From positions 1,002,938 to 1,066,937 of the forward strand of contig JAJEKV010000020.1 in NCBI GenBank assembly GCA_021234155.1: a stretch of DNA of 64,000 nucleotides. Direction: 5' to 3'. Of this stretch, positions 45,180 through 55,915 are shown in pieces. Each line of letters begins with the position of its first letter. The first letter of the stretch is position 1. The notes beneath the pieces are model-generated. The model was given only the letters and a program-made list of their open reading frames with translations. It ran no database searches and was not told the origin of the DNA. The position numbers were made by a program, and so were the translations under genes. Source of the stretch: Isoetes taiwanensis. Its lineage: Eukaryota > Streptophyta > Lycopodiopsida > Isoetales > Isoetaceae.

Positions 45180-45760
45180 TCTTGGGACTCAAGATAGGAT
45201 ATTATCGGAAATTTGTTAAGGATTTTGCAACAATTGCCGCACCTCTTACTAATCTCACAAGACATGAGAAAGTAAAGGATTGGATGGAACATTGGAAAAC
45301 AAAAGTCCAAGTCGGCTTTCAGAAACTCAAGGATGCTTTAACATTCCGCACCGGTACCCCCCGCCGATCGAGGAAAAGGATAAATCGGTAGCCACCGATG
45401 CGAAAGTAAGATAGCTACCCGGTGGTGTCTTGATGTGAGGGGAGAGTTGTTGCTTACGATTCAAAGAAGATGAACGATGCGAAAGCAGCGATATCCTACC
45501 CATGATCGAGTTGCTAGCGCTTGTAATGCGTGCTCTCCGTGATTTGGAGACACTACCTTCTTGGTAGAAGATTTCACTTGGATACGGATCATCGAGTCTC
45601 CGCTATCTATCCACCCAAACCAAATCTAAATCTCCGTCGGCAAATAAGATGGATGGAATTTCTCGAGGAATATGACTTGAGATTGTATACAAGCCAGAAA
45701 GCACAATGTGGTTGCGGATGCTTTGTCACGCCATCCCTTCATAACCCAAGACCCATTGTA
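45180..45760 (+). pseudogene. RT connection and RNase H
   Basis: [20 protein letters not shown] (45,190) is the connection motif. VAYDSKKMNDA (about 45,448) and LLGRRFHLDTDHRVS (45,550) are RNase H blocks. Several indels and stops. Confidence 0.8.
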
Positions 45761-45849
45761 ATGCTATTTCCACACTCACCGAAGTTTGGGGAAGCGAGAT
45801 AGAACAGACCTTGGCCACGATTCGAAATTCGTAATATTTGGGAAAGTTT

Positions 45850-47240
45850 GGGTAAGGAAGCCCAGACCGATAGAGAACGTGAAGCATTCCGTTCATATAA
45901 GAAGGAGGGCAATTTATTATATTACAAAGATAAGTTGTGTGTTCCAGCGACTTCAGGGGTGCGAAAGTTGATTCTCCATGACACACACAACAGCCCTATA
46001 GCAGGACATGCGGGCTTTATGAAAACTTACTTTAAGATCCGCTCCAGCTATTTTGGCCTTCCATGAAGAAGGATATTGCTAAGTACATCAAACAATTGTC
46101 GGTTTGTTGACAAACCAAGGCCGAGCAATTAAGAGTTCCCGGGAGTTGCAACCTTTGGATGTGCCCAACGCCAAGTGGGAAGTCATATAAACCATGGATT
46201 TCATTGTGGGGCTTCCAATGCATCTCGCGTGGGTATGATGCCTTAATGGTCGTGGTCGACAAATTATCAAAGATGGCTCACTTCCTGCCATGTCGCACCA
46301 CGGACACCGCCTTCGACACCGCCTTGCTTTTTGCAAAGGAAATTTTCAGGTTGCACGGGATGCCGAGAGTAATTATATCCCATGGGGATCCTAAGTTCGC
46401 CGCTGCATTCCGGAAGGATTTCTTCGCCACCATCCGCCAAGCTTGCCATGAGTACAGCCTACCATCCTCGCAGATTGATGGTCAAACGTAACGTGTCAAT
46501 CGTATTATCGAAGATATGCTAAGAAGCTATGTATGGAGTAAACAGTCACAATGGGCGGATTATATTTACTTGGTGGAATTCGCCTACAACAGTACAAAGC
46601 AGGAGTCTTCTAGAATGTCTCCTTTCATGATAAATTATGGCTACCAATGTCTTACTCCAGACACATGGCATAATCCTGTTTCTAAAGTGGAGGTCTCTCA
46701 ACAACTCCTTCTAGAAATGCAGGCCTTGGTGGAAGAAGTTCGGGGTTACTTATTGGCCGCACGTAGTCGTCAGAAGAGTCTAGCGGATAAGCACCGAACC
46801 CCACGAATCTTCCAGGTGGGCGAATCGGTTTGGCTTAAAATCAAAGTAAAACAAGCCAAGCTTAAAATTGGTAACTGTAAGAAGCTGGCACCCAGATGGG
46901 CTGGGCCGTTCACGATTACTCAACGTGTGGGAGAACAGGCATATCGATTAGACTTGCCACCCCGCTTGAAGATCCACAAGGTCTTTCACGTGAGTCTTCT
47001 GAAGCAACACACCCCTGATCCGGAGGAGGTTTTGGATACCCCTACCCTCCTAGAAATGACCAAGAGCAAATGGAAATAGTGCCCGAAGCTCTTCTTGATC
47101 GAGCTTACAAACGCACCGTAAGGACTCAAATGTTGCAATACTTGGTCAAGTGGAAGCACTTACCAGCTTGAAGATGCTACGGGTGATGAAGATAGACCTT
47201 GAGAAGCACTATCCGGACTTCATGCGCGGGAATCTCAGGT
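45850..47240 (+). pseudogene. integrase with C-terminal chromodomain
   Basis: The zinc-binding N-terminus and core appear in pieces: LILHDTHNSPIAGHAGFMKT, DALMVVVDKLSKMAHFLPCR, LHGMPRVIISHGDPKF. A TAA at about 46,489 follows the DGQT motif. An uninterrupted ORF 46,516-47,079 covers the core end and C-terminus (FAYNSTKQESSRMSPFMINY, KKLAPRWAGPF, KIHKVFHVSLLKQHTPDPEE). A chromodomain follows in a shifted frame (QYLVKWKHLPA, 47,138). Confidence 0.9.
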
Positions 47241-47913
47241 CGCACCATCAACGATGCTATCAACCCCGCTCCCGGCGGTAAGCTTGAAGGCTTGATTGAC
47301 CGAGAGTCATGTTTTAGAGGGGTAGACGCATCGTATATGATAGTAATAACCGATGATGAGATCACCTTCGTGTTCTCTAGGATGTAGTGTATGGTTGATG
47401 TTGACATGACCGCGAATTGCTAGGAAGGCATCTAGTAAATAGACTGCGTTCGTTCTGCCTATAAGAGGAATTGCAAGCCGTACACATGATAGATTCCCTT
47501 CTACATATTTTTTCTTTTTATTTCTAGGGGTGGTCCCCGCAACCACAACTTAATCATACTATTAACCCACGTATATATGGGTTCGTGCAGGCCAATGAAC
47601 AAGTCGCCACCGCCTTTGTATAGAGGGTTGCTCGATGACCCAACTTGTCCCGTATTGGTTTTATTTACATGTATGAATTTTGTTGTCAGAATGTTTTAAA
47701 TCGGACTCCGGTCCTAAACTCCTTTGGTCATAAGATTGTATCGAGCACCCTGTTGCTTGTACTTTGATATTTTAACTTCAATGTATTACTATCCAAATTA
47801 CTATAATCTCAACGTATTAATGTTATATTCTTAACTTCATTCTCATTTGCAGTTGTTTTTACGATATGTATTCAATTAGTTAACCCTAATGCCGAGGACA
47901 AAGCATTATTTTT
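47241..47913 (+). other. 3' untranslated region of the gypsy element
   Basis: No coding frame of note between the chromodomain and the polypurine tract; AT-rich from 47,650. Confidence 0.5.
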
Positions 47914-47927
47914 AAGGAGGGGGAGAA
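47914..47927 (+). other. polypurine tract
   Basis: AAGGAGGGGGAGAA directly before the 3' LTR TGTGACG. Confidence 0.9.
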
Positions 47928-49542
47928 TGTGACGTTCCACGATTTATACGGGTCTACTATAACGGGACACGCACAAATACAAGCACGCCACTCCCCTAGA
48001 GGTACGCTACCATGGGGGTATGGGAACTTAATTACAACCTAGGGGGTTACCTTACAAAGGATTAAAATTAGCTATGCTAATTTAACACATTATTAATAAT
48101 AACCTATAACCTAGGAAATTAGGATAATTACCAATTGGGAAGGCGCCACCTGCCCCAATCGATTGGGCAGCATGGGGATTGCCAAGTTTGGATGCCAACT
48201 TGACCCCTATCCCTGGGATTGACTCCTGAAGATCGACCAAGGAAGGCCAGGAGCTGAGCGCCATCAACCACCTGCAGAGAACCGCCATACCAGTCGTCCC
48301 TGTGAAGCCACAGCTGAATCTTCAACCGCCAGGAGATGGAGGCGCCCCATGGGAATGAGTCCAGCCAGAATTCAGGTAGGTGGCTATGTGAATTCTAGTT
48401 AACACTTGGTTGTGTCCGTCTTTCTCTGTTCTCTTTGTAATTCAATCATAGAAACTAACCCTTGATTGTACAAACAAGTTCTCTTTATATTCAATTCGGG
48501 TTCTTACTCTGAAAGGATGGATTGTTAGTTCTTTGTTTGATCTGACTCTGAAACGGGGGGGATTACGGGGGGGTAGAGGCCTCTGAACCGTGTATAGTAG
48601 TATGCTCCTAGATAGCGCCCTGTAAAGTCCCATTAAATGCGGCCTGTGCACAAGAGCCCACCGGGTCCTAGATGCTATGGTCTGGCTTAGCACCAGACAA
48701 GGAACACAGTGGTGACATGAGGGGTGGGGTCTTGCATGAGCATACAAGGCTCCTGAGACTCCTACAGTGGGCTAGGCCTGATAGCCGGTCACGTAGAGGG
48801 CCGGGTATGGGTCTGACACTCCCTGGGTGGGAAGGTGTGATCCGTATGGAGCACCTTGCACTTTGAGTAGATTTAGGGTGAGTAAGTCGGCACGGATGGG
48901 GTCGCTGATGCGGCACGTATTCTCTAGCTCACCCATGCAACCTTTGTGGATTCGGAAGGGGACGCTTCCGACCTGCCTCATCGGACCAAAGGCCATGAAC
49001 CCGGGAGTAGGCTCGTGAGGGTGATGCCCCTGAAGTTTGCGTCTCCTAAGGCTATAGCGAAGCCATAGCATGAATTGACCCATCCGCAAAGTGTGCATGT
49101 GGAGGGGCGGATGGAGTGGACAACCCTAGCCAATGTTCTATGCCGCCTAACGCCATGCCCGCACTCGGGTCGCTGATCTCTTGAGGCCCGGCCGTCACCG
49201 ATCCCGGGGAGTCCGAGCGGGGTAGAACCCGGGTTTGGGTGTTTTCTTAGGATTAGATGCATGTTCTATGCCGTTGGTATATTGGATGGATGCGCCACCC
49301 TTCGTGGTGGTTATTTATGTATATTCGTGCTGTGTGCTAACCCTTGTATTCATGCTTCCGCGACGTAGGAGTCCCATTGAAGGCGTGGGCCGAATGACCC
49401 CTTCGTGTCCTTCTTCGGGCCTCATTTCATCGATGGCCCGGACCAGACGGAGGGCCCTGCTCATGGTGAGATGACCGCCATGGGAGGGGAAAGTCCCCGT
49501 ATGTATACGTCCGAGGGTCGTATATATTCTGGGAGCGTCACA
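47928..49542 (+). repeat. 3' LTR
   Basis: TGTGACGTTCCACG to GGGAGCGTCACA, 1,615 bp, followed by the target duplication GCATT. Carries the same 68-codon minus-strand ORF as the 5' LTR (48,082-48,288), which is not evidently a gene. Confidence 0.9.
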
Positions 49543-50035
49543 GCATTCCACGTGTTACTTCAGCTACATCTATTTCTCTTTCACAATGAAACCATTGTTT
49601 ATCAATCCATATGATTTTGGATGCTCCATATGGCCACTGTTTGACTGATCTGCACGACTCAGAAAGCGGCATGGAATAATCCGCCTGTTGTGTGCACAAG
49701 AATCCATTTGTTGATTGAAGCTAAAGGCTGGTTACTATGAATAATCCAGCAAGCCAGGAATATCCAAGAAGTTGGAAGCAAACAGAGGGCCTAAAACTCT
49801 AAACTCTTTTAGAATCTGCAACAAATCTTAGAACAGACAAAGTGAAGGAAACAAAGGCGGGTTTTGCAGCATTGCATTGTAGAATCGAAAAACCAATATC
49901 TTGTAAAAAAATACCATTATATTAATCAAGAAACATTAAAAACAAATACCTTTGTAAATGTGAGCAAAAAATCCATCTCGTGATAACCTTCCATCAGGAA
50001 GCATCCACTCCGGCAACAAGAATCCAAGAGGGCAA

Positions 50036-50150
50036 GTACACATGCACATGCGCATGCACATGCACATGCGCATGCACAAGCAGAATACACATGCACATGC
50101 ACATGCACACACGTGCACATGCACATGCACACACATGCGCAGTGTTCATG
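50036..50150 (+). repeat. (ACATGC)n microsatellite
   Basis: About 19 imperfect ACATGC/GCATGC/ACACAC hexamers; ORFs across it (alternating C/M/H/A/T/V) are artefacts. Confidence 0.9.
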
Positions 50151-50205
50151 CACAAACATGCAGAGAAAGACAACAACCCTCGGATTGTTTCAGCCAACGA
50201 AAATT

Positions 50206-50341
50206 AACGGCCCATAAAGGGTGCACTCTAGAAATACTATTTAGTACACCTCAATGAATACAACAACGAAATCATAGAAAAACCATGTGAAAAAGCGTAT
50301 AAAAAACAAAAAGTAACCCCCTGTTATTATGCTACATATTC
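50206..50341 (+). repeat. dispersed repeat R2, copy 2
   Basis: Starts near GGGTGCACTCTAGAAATACT and ends TTATGCTACATATTC; see the 31.3 kb copy (inverted). Confidence 0.75.
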
Positions 50342-51120
50342 TTCTTTCCCTTTTACCCGTGCCTTTTTTCCTTTCACTTTGCCCTTTTCTCCTCCCTTTT
50401 CCTTTTTCCTTTCCTCATAAGAGATTAGAGCATGGCTAATCACGGTGATGGGAAGTTGTGCAATAAATCTTGGCCTTCGGATGCAATCAGATGAGCTCAA
50501 CCATCCAAATTAGGGTTTGATTCATGACATACGCTAAAACTTTATAATATAAGATTATAGCCAAATGAATATAGGACAAACATCAAAACACTAACCATCA
50601 TATCCCCTTTATGTTGATTTTGAATGAGACTTGTTGCATCCCAAGAACAACTTTGAATTTGATGAGTGGAACTTCGGATTAGGTTGAACATGTGATGTAA
50701 ATGAGTCCACAAAAGCAAATGACTCTAATGTAATAAGCATTATAATCCTCCCATTATAGTAGTCATTTCACAATTTCGCATCCTAAGCCATCTCCAATGG
50801 AACTTGCATGCAGCAAGTAGCCTCAACACATTGGACTAAATGAATGACCACAGCTTTCCATAACGAATATGCCAAACAATATCAAGGCACGGGGCCAGAA
50901 CATTTATTTCAAATATTCCCAAATTAGGCCTAGAGCAGGATGTATAAGAAGCCAGTATAACATTTTTAGCCAAATTTATAGCTTGAGATCCTCATGAAAA
51001 GTCAACTAGGATAAGCGTACTGATTAAACAGTTAAAATTTCTCTTAGGTAACAATCCAATCTACTTAAAACACAACAACAAAGGTTTTGGAAACTCATCT
51101 TTGGTCTGTGTAAATCTTCC
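50342..51120. other. intergenic DNA, no gene seen
   Basis: Begins with a short CT-rich run (50,340-50,420), then unremarkable AT-rich sequence. Confidence 0.4.
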
Positions 51121-51232
51121 GCTTAGGGTCCCGAGTAACCCCCCGTGTGAATATGCACCCAAACCAAAGGGGGTTTCAGGGGGATTTTAATTTAAATGTG
51201 TTAAATGCAATGGTTTGTGTTGATTAATATTA
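51121..51232 (+). repeat. palindromic element copy II, right part, split by the MULE-like insertion
   Basis: AACCCCCCGTGTGAATATGC, then the AAACCAAAGGGGGTTTCAG flank, ending in TTAATATTA. The sequence resumes at 53,571 (TTAATATTAGTGGTAGTTAT) after the insertion, matching the undisturbed order at 55.8 kb. Confidence 0.75.
51224..51232 (+). repeat. 9-bp target site duplication, left
   Basis: TTAATATTA, repeated at 53,571-53,579. Confidence 0.8.
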
Positions 51233-51430
51233 GGGAAAAACTACACCTTATGTTTTGACTAATTTCGCCACATACCCCTAATTTTTTAAAAATTATGGAA
51301 GTCAATGTATCTAGCTATGTAGAATTTCGTATATCACAAGATGCCCTTGTATTTTGCGTATTTCCTAAGATGCCCTTTTGGCAATGATTCATTTCGGCTC
51401 CCGCCTTTTTCTACAAAAAGCGTGTGCTTT

Positions 51431-51850
51431 TGCATATTCACACGGGGGGTGACTCCGGGCAACGAGAGCTGTTGGATAGGCATATTCACCCATTATTCCT
51501 TAATCTATACCGTACGTAAAGTTCCTCGTTTGTGGGGTATGCAAGTACAAAATTTGCTATACTGTATAACAAGATTCGCAAAATACTATAAGATTTCAAG
51601 CGGAATACTATATGGTGTTGATTTCATACGTGCAAAATACAATTATGAGGGCTCTCGCTGCCCTACGTCACCCCCCGTATGAATATGCACCCAAACCAAA
51701 GGGGGTTTAAGGGGGATTTTAATTTAAATGTGTTGGACTCAATGGTTGTGTTAATTAATGTCAATGGTCGTTATGTATTGGTTGTTAATGTCAATGGTTG
51801 TTATGTGTTGGTTGTTATGTGTTGGGGGATTTAATTTTTATATGTTGGAT
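51431..51850 (+). repeat. palindromic element copy III (core orientation A)
   Basis: GCATATTCACACGGGGGGTG, core GAGAGCTGTTGGATAGG, GCTCTCGCTGCCCTACG, GTATGAATATGCACCC, then AAACCAAAGGGGGTTTAAGG. It has the same order as 35,110-35,500 and sits inside the MULE-like element. Confidence 0.75.
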
Positions 51851-52077
51851 GCCTCATAATTGTATTTTTGCACGCATTTAAATCAACACCATAAAAACTA
51901 GAAAAAAACTAGAATTCATTTGAGGCTTTCATCACCTGTAGCTTTTGAATTTGATCACAATAAAATAAATAGAACATAAGTAAAAGTTACCATAAAGATA
52001 GAGCAGATTGATCCCATTATTTCTGAAAGTCATAAAGTTTGCAAAACAAAGAAAACCCTATGTTATTATGCTACATA

Positions 52078-53000
52078 TTGTTACTTCCGCTACAACTATT
52101 TCTCTTTCACAATGACACCATTGTTTATCAATCCATATAATTTTGGATGCTCCATCTCTAGCTTAAAGGTAATGCATGATTCACCTTATGGTTCAATTAA
52201 AGTTCCAAACCTACAATATAAATGCATTCTTGTGGCCACCGCTTGACTGGGACTCATGCGTGACATGGAAAAGGGCGTGGAATAATCCGCCTGTTGTGTG
52301 CATAAGAATCCGTTTGTTGATTGAAGCTAAAGGCTGGCTGCTATGAACAATCCGGCAGCCAGGAACCAAACAGAGGGCTAAACTCTAAATTCTTTTTGAA
52401 TCTGCAGCAAATCTTAGGAAGGAAACAAAAGGGGGTTTTGCAGCACTACATTGTAGAATCAGGAAACCAATTCCTTGTAAAAAAAAACATTATGCTAACT
52501 GAAGAAACATTAAAAAACAAATACCTTTGTAAGTGTGAGCAAAAAATCCATCTCGTGGTAGTAAAATCCACTCCGGCAATAAGAATCCAAGAGGGCAGGT
52601 ACACATGCATATGCACACACATGCACACATGCACATGCACATGCACATGCACATGCACTTGCACTTGCACTTGCACTTGCACTTGCACTTGCACTTGCAC
52701 TTGCACATGCACAATACACATGCACATGCATATACATGAACATGCACATGTACACACATGCACATGCATGTGCACATGCACATGCATACACATGCGCAGT
52801 GTTCATGCACAAACACATGCAGAGAAAGACAACAACCCTCGGATTGTTCCAACCAACGAAAATCAACGGCCCATAAAGGGTGCACTCTAGAAATACTATT
52901 TAGTACACCTCAACAAATACAACAACGAAATCATAGAAAAACCATGTGAAAAAGCGTATAAAAATCTAAAACTAACCCCCTGTTATTGTGCTACATATTC
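52078..53000. repeat. second copy of the 49.5-50.3 kb segment
   Basis: Includes the hexamer array (ACATGC)n and (ACTTGC)n at 52,599-52,800 and the R2 end at 52,864-53,000. An inner homogeneous ACTTGC block (about 52,655-52,705) is unique to this copy. Confidence 0.75.
52599..52800 (+). repeat. (ACATGC)n / (ACTTGC)n microsatellite
   Basis: About 33 hexamers with nine consecutive ACTTGC units in the middle. Long ORFs on both strands across it are artefacts. Confidence 0.9.
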
Positions 53001-53579
53001 TGGTGCTTCATACCATCATCTTCATTCTAGTGAGTTTATCTTAAGGCTTCAGTACCAGTAGTGAGTTTATATAAAGGCTTCAACATCTTAAGCTTTTAGG
53101 ATTTTGATTCTTTTGCCATCAGCGACTTTTGCCATAACAATTTGCCAAAAAAAATTCGGATGCTACAGTAACATCGTTGCAATGCTGTTTACTTTTTCGG
53201 ATGCTACAGTAACATCGATTCATGCTACAGTGACCCATCGCTATAACCCATCGCTTATAATCGATCCTATTCATCGATTCTTAAGCTTCACGCATTTTGA
53301 TTCTGCCACAATCATTAACGACAGCAAGGCCACGTATTGGAGCGATCCGAAATTGCCATTCGAAATTGCCACAGACGGTGTTTTCCCATAGGGATCCAAA
53401 ATTGCCATAAGGGCATTTCAGGAATTAACCTAAAACTTAAGGTTAATTGAACAATTTTTAAAACTACAAAATACCTTGTACGTTGACCAGAGGCATTCCA
53501 TAAATTTTTGAAAAGTTAGGGGTATGTGGCAAAATTAGTCAAAACATACGGGTATTTTGTAGTTTTTTCCTTAATATTA

Positions 53580-54658
53580 GTGGTAGTTATATGTTGACTT
53601 TGTTATGTCAAAAAAACAAACTCCTCAGGAATCAAGGCTGGGCTAAACTGGAGCTCTTGGAGGTCCAAGGGCGATGGAGCTCTTAGAGATGATTGATTCC
53701 CAATGTTTATCAGCCTCCCTCAAGATCTCCCTTTTCATTCATTCAATATGCCTCTTACGTGCATATGGCAGGTTTTGTTGCCAAAAGGAAGAGGTCATAC
53801 ATGGCAGAATCCCCTCATATGGCTCTCCACCTCAATCAACCTCACCATACTAGCTTTAGCCCAGAGGCAGTTCTCTTGTCCCCAGAGTGGGAGGTCATAT
53901 ATCATCTCTTTCAACACACTTGCAGAAAACAAATTTGCCAAGTCATCGTCACTCACTACAGAAGTTACAAGCACAGGTGCAATTCGAAAGCACAGGAGGA
54001 GGCTCAACTCATGCATTGCTAAAGGTGCAACTCGTAAAAGAGAGGAACCACATCAAAGCCTTAAAAACTAGGTTCAGCCATCTGAGGACTGCTTTGGCTT
54101 GGCCAATTGAGCATATAAGCAGATCAATTATGCATAGACATTGCTGCAACTACAAAAAGCTTGACAATATATCATAAACTTAAGAAGTTTGAGCCTAGCT
54201 TCATGATGGGCCAGATTTAAAACCATCATGGAGTTATCAAAGCTTGCAGAACAGAAGTTTAACAAGAGCGTACACATTGATTTTCTTCAACATCGTACAT
54301 TCTAACCATGGTTCTAACAAAATTTGAATTTCAGATTTATCCAATAGCCACATCCAAGTAATTACACAACCACTCTTACTCAGATGCGCAAGAAAGAATA
54401 CTAGTGAACTTTACAACTTCTGCAACCACAATAAGCGGTATTATTTTTCTAGAAGGTAACATGGATTATCAAGTAAAATGTTTTACCTCCTATGTGGCTC
54501 AGCACGTCGCCTTACCAGGATGAAAAGAGCTACATATGCCAACGCATGCCTTAGAATCTCCGTCTCAGTGAGCCAAGTCATACCGATAGTGAGCCTGAGC
54601 TCAGACCACAGCAATCTTCCTGCTGGAGGTGTCAATTACATCAATATTGACAAAGCTA
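53580..54658. other. intergenic DNA with low-grade ORFs
   Basis: Overlapping short ORFs at 53,690-54,180 on the plus strand resemble no family. The region lies 3' of the minus-strand HisRS exons and could include their 3' untranslated sequence. Confidence 0.35.
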
Positions 54659-55146
54659 CTATTGTGCTGCATTTCCATTCAACAGATCAGAAATAGGGAC
54701 ATCTGTCTCTTTTCTCGATACGAGGTCCTTTACATGCACAACACCTTGTTCCTTCTCCCTGGTACCCAAAATTATCAACCTCTTTGCATTTACCCGTTCA
54801 ATATGTTTGAAAATTCTACAAGAAATTTCATGCTTTAAAGTCTTAATAAATTTCTTACTAACTTTGAATAATATGTGGAACAACTTTTACTAACCACTTC
54901 AGCCGCAGCATGTCAACTGTTCGTCCAGAATTCCGAAGACTTGAAGCAATCTCGCATGCATCTGAATGAAGGTTTTCTTCCAGTGGAGCTATAACATCAT
55001 CCACCTCAATATTTGGGAATGGCATGAGGGACTTTTCCTTTAATAGCTGCAAGAACCAAGTGAAGTTTACTTTTAAGCTTAGCTGTGTATTTACCAGGGC
55101 ACAACGTACCTCAATGATAGCAGCGTCACCAAATCCAAAATCACAC
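54659..55146 (-). pseudogene. histidyl-tRNA synthetase (organelle type), C-terminal exons
   Basis: Minus-strand exons 55,146-55,110 (CDFGFGDAAIIE), 55,046-54,895 (LLKEKSLMPFPNIEVDDVIA, then ACEIASSLRNSGRTVDML) and 54,815-54,659 (FKHIERVNAKRLIILGTREK, then VHVKDLVSRKETDVPISDLL) fit the end of the catalytic core and the HGTP anticodon-binding domain of plant plastid/mitochondrial HisRS, which charges tRNA-His. Splice sites are GT-AG. Compared with the family, about four residues are missing before RLKW. The Trp codon spanning the last intron would read TGA. So this may be a decayed copy, or I may have the acceptor wrong. The N-terminal exons are not recognised in this window. Confidence 0.6.
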
Positions 55147-55489
55147 CTGCAGCAATATCCAGACACACAGATTCCTAATATGGCGGGGTCAACCACTTCT
55201 GCCCTTTGCACATTTTCTTCCATCAGCATTTCATGTTGTACAATCAAATCCCTTGAGATGTGGCTCCTTTGCCTTTGCCTTCCCGAGCCCTGAAAGAAGA
55301 AAATGTCGAAGCAAACTCCAAAAAACCCTAAAATACCTTTTGTTCGATGCCTGCATGTTTGATTTTCAGATATGTAGAGAAATCATAGGTATGACCATTG
55401 AAAAATGCCACTAAATTTGGAGCGACAGTATATGAACTCTAGATATACCAATTAGTATGTCTCGCGAACAGTCATCAAATCATATAAAA

Positions 55490-55915
55490 ACCCCCTTGAA
55501 ACCCCCTTTGGTTTGGGTGCATATTCACACGGGGGGTGACGTAGGGCAGCGAGAGCACCCGTAAAATCATGTTACACATGTACAAAATTAACACCATATG
55601 GTACATTGCCTCAAATCTTATAGTATTTCGCAAATTGTGTTATACAGTATATCAAAACTTGTACAGGCATACCCCACAAACGAGGATCTCTATGTACGGT
55701 CTAGATCGAGGAATAAAGGGCATTTATGCTTATCCAACAGCTCTCGATGCCCGGAGTCACCCCCCGTGTGAATATGCACCCAAACCAAAGGGGGTTTCAA
55801 GGGGGTTTTAATTTAAAATTGTTAAATGTAATGGTTTGTGTTAATTAATGTTAATGGTAGTCATATGATATGTTGGTTGTTATATGAAAATTTTTTTTGG
55901 GCCCTTCGGGCCCTA
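55490..55915. repeat. palindromic element copy IV (core orientation B, inverted)
   Basis: Ends as in the other copies (GGGTGCATATTCACACGGGG ... GGGCCCTTCGGGCCCTAA), but the ~250-bp core between the inverted repeats is reversed relative to the right flank. The GTAGGGCAGCGAGAGC end is on the left, and CCAACAGCTCTCGATGCC on the right. Confidence 0.75.

Larger units (their letters stand above)
36459..49542 (+). mobile_element. full-length Ty3/gypsy chromovirus with extra ORFs before gag
   Basis: Two LTRs begin TGTGACGTTCCACG; the right one ends GCGTCACA, giving 7-bp inverted termini TGTGACG/CGTCACA. Direct repeats GCATT at 36,454-36,458 and 49,543-49,547 are the 5-bp target duplication. A PBS (TGGTATCAGAGCC) and a polypurine tract are present. 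Internal order: about 4.5 kb with a histone H3-like ORF and others (38.8-42.3 kb), gag (42.5-43.8), protease and reverse transcriptase (44.1-45.1), RNase H (45.2-45.7), integrase (45.85-46.95) and chromodomain (47.1-47.24). Frequent small indels break every ORF, so the copy is not autonomous as read. The unusual part is the pre-gag cargo. Confidence 0.9.
49549..50341. repeat. segment duplicated at 52,078-53,000
   Basis: Shares long near-identical stretches with 52,078-53,000: CACAATGA(A/C)ACCATTGTTT, the AAACATTAAA(A)AACAAATACC region, the hexamer array, and the R2 end. The gypsy element is inserted at its left edge. Confidence 0.75.
51233..53570. mobile_element. non-autonomous MULE-like element
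   Basis: The left end GGGAAAAACTACA and right end TGTAGTTTTTTCC are inverted. Homology extends about 75 bp on each side (TATGTTTTGACTAATTT, then GCCACATACCCCTAA). The 9-bp target duplication TTAATATTA fits Mutator-like elements. Inside are palindromic element copy III, a copy of the 49.5-kb segment with hexamer array, and R2. No transposase ORF is seen. Its cargo is thus other repeats, and the insertion is younger than copy II. Confidence 0.75.

Noticed and set aside
49926-50257. Cys/Met/His-rich ORFs around the hexamer array
   Set aside because: Direct translation of ACATGC repeats in all frames; same at 52.4-52.9 kb.
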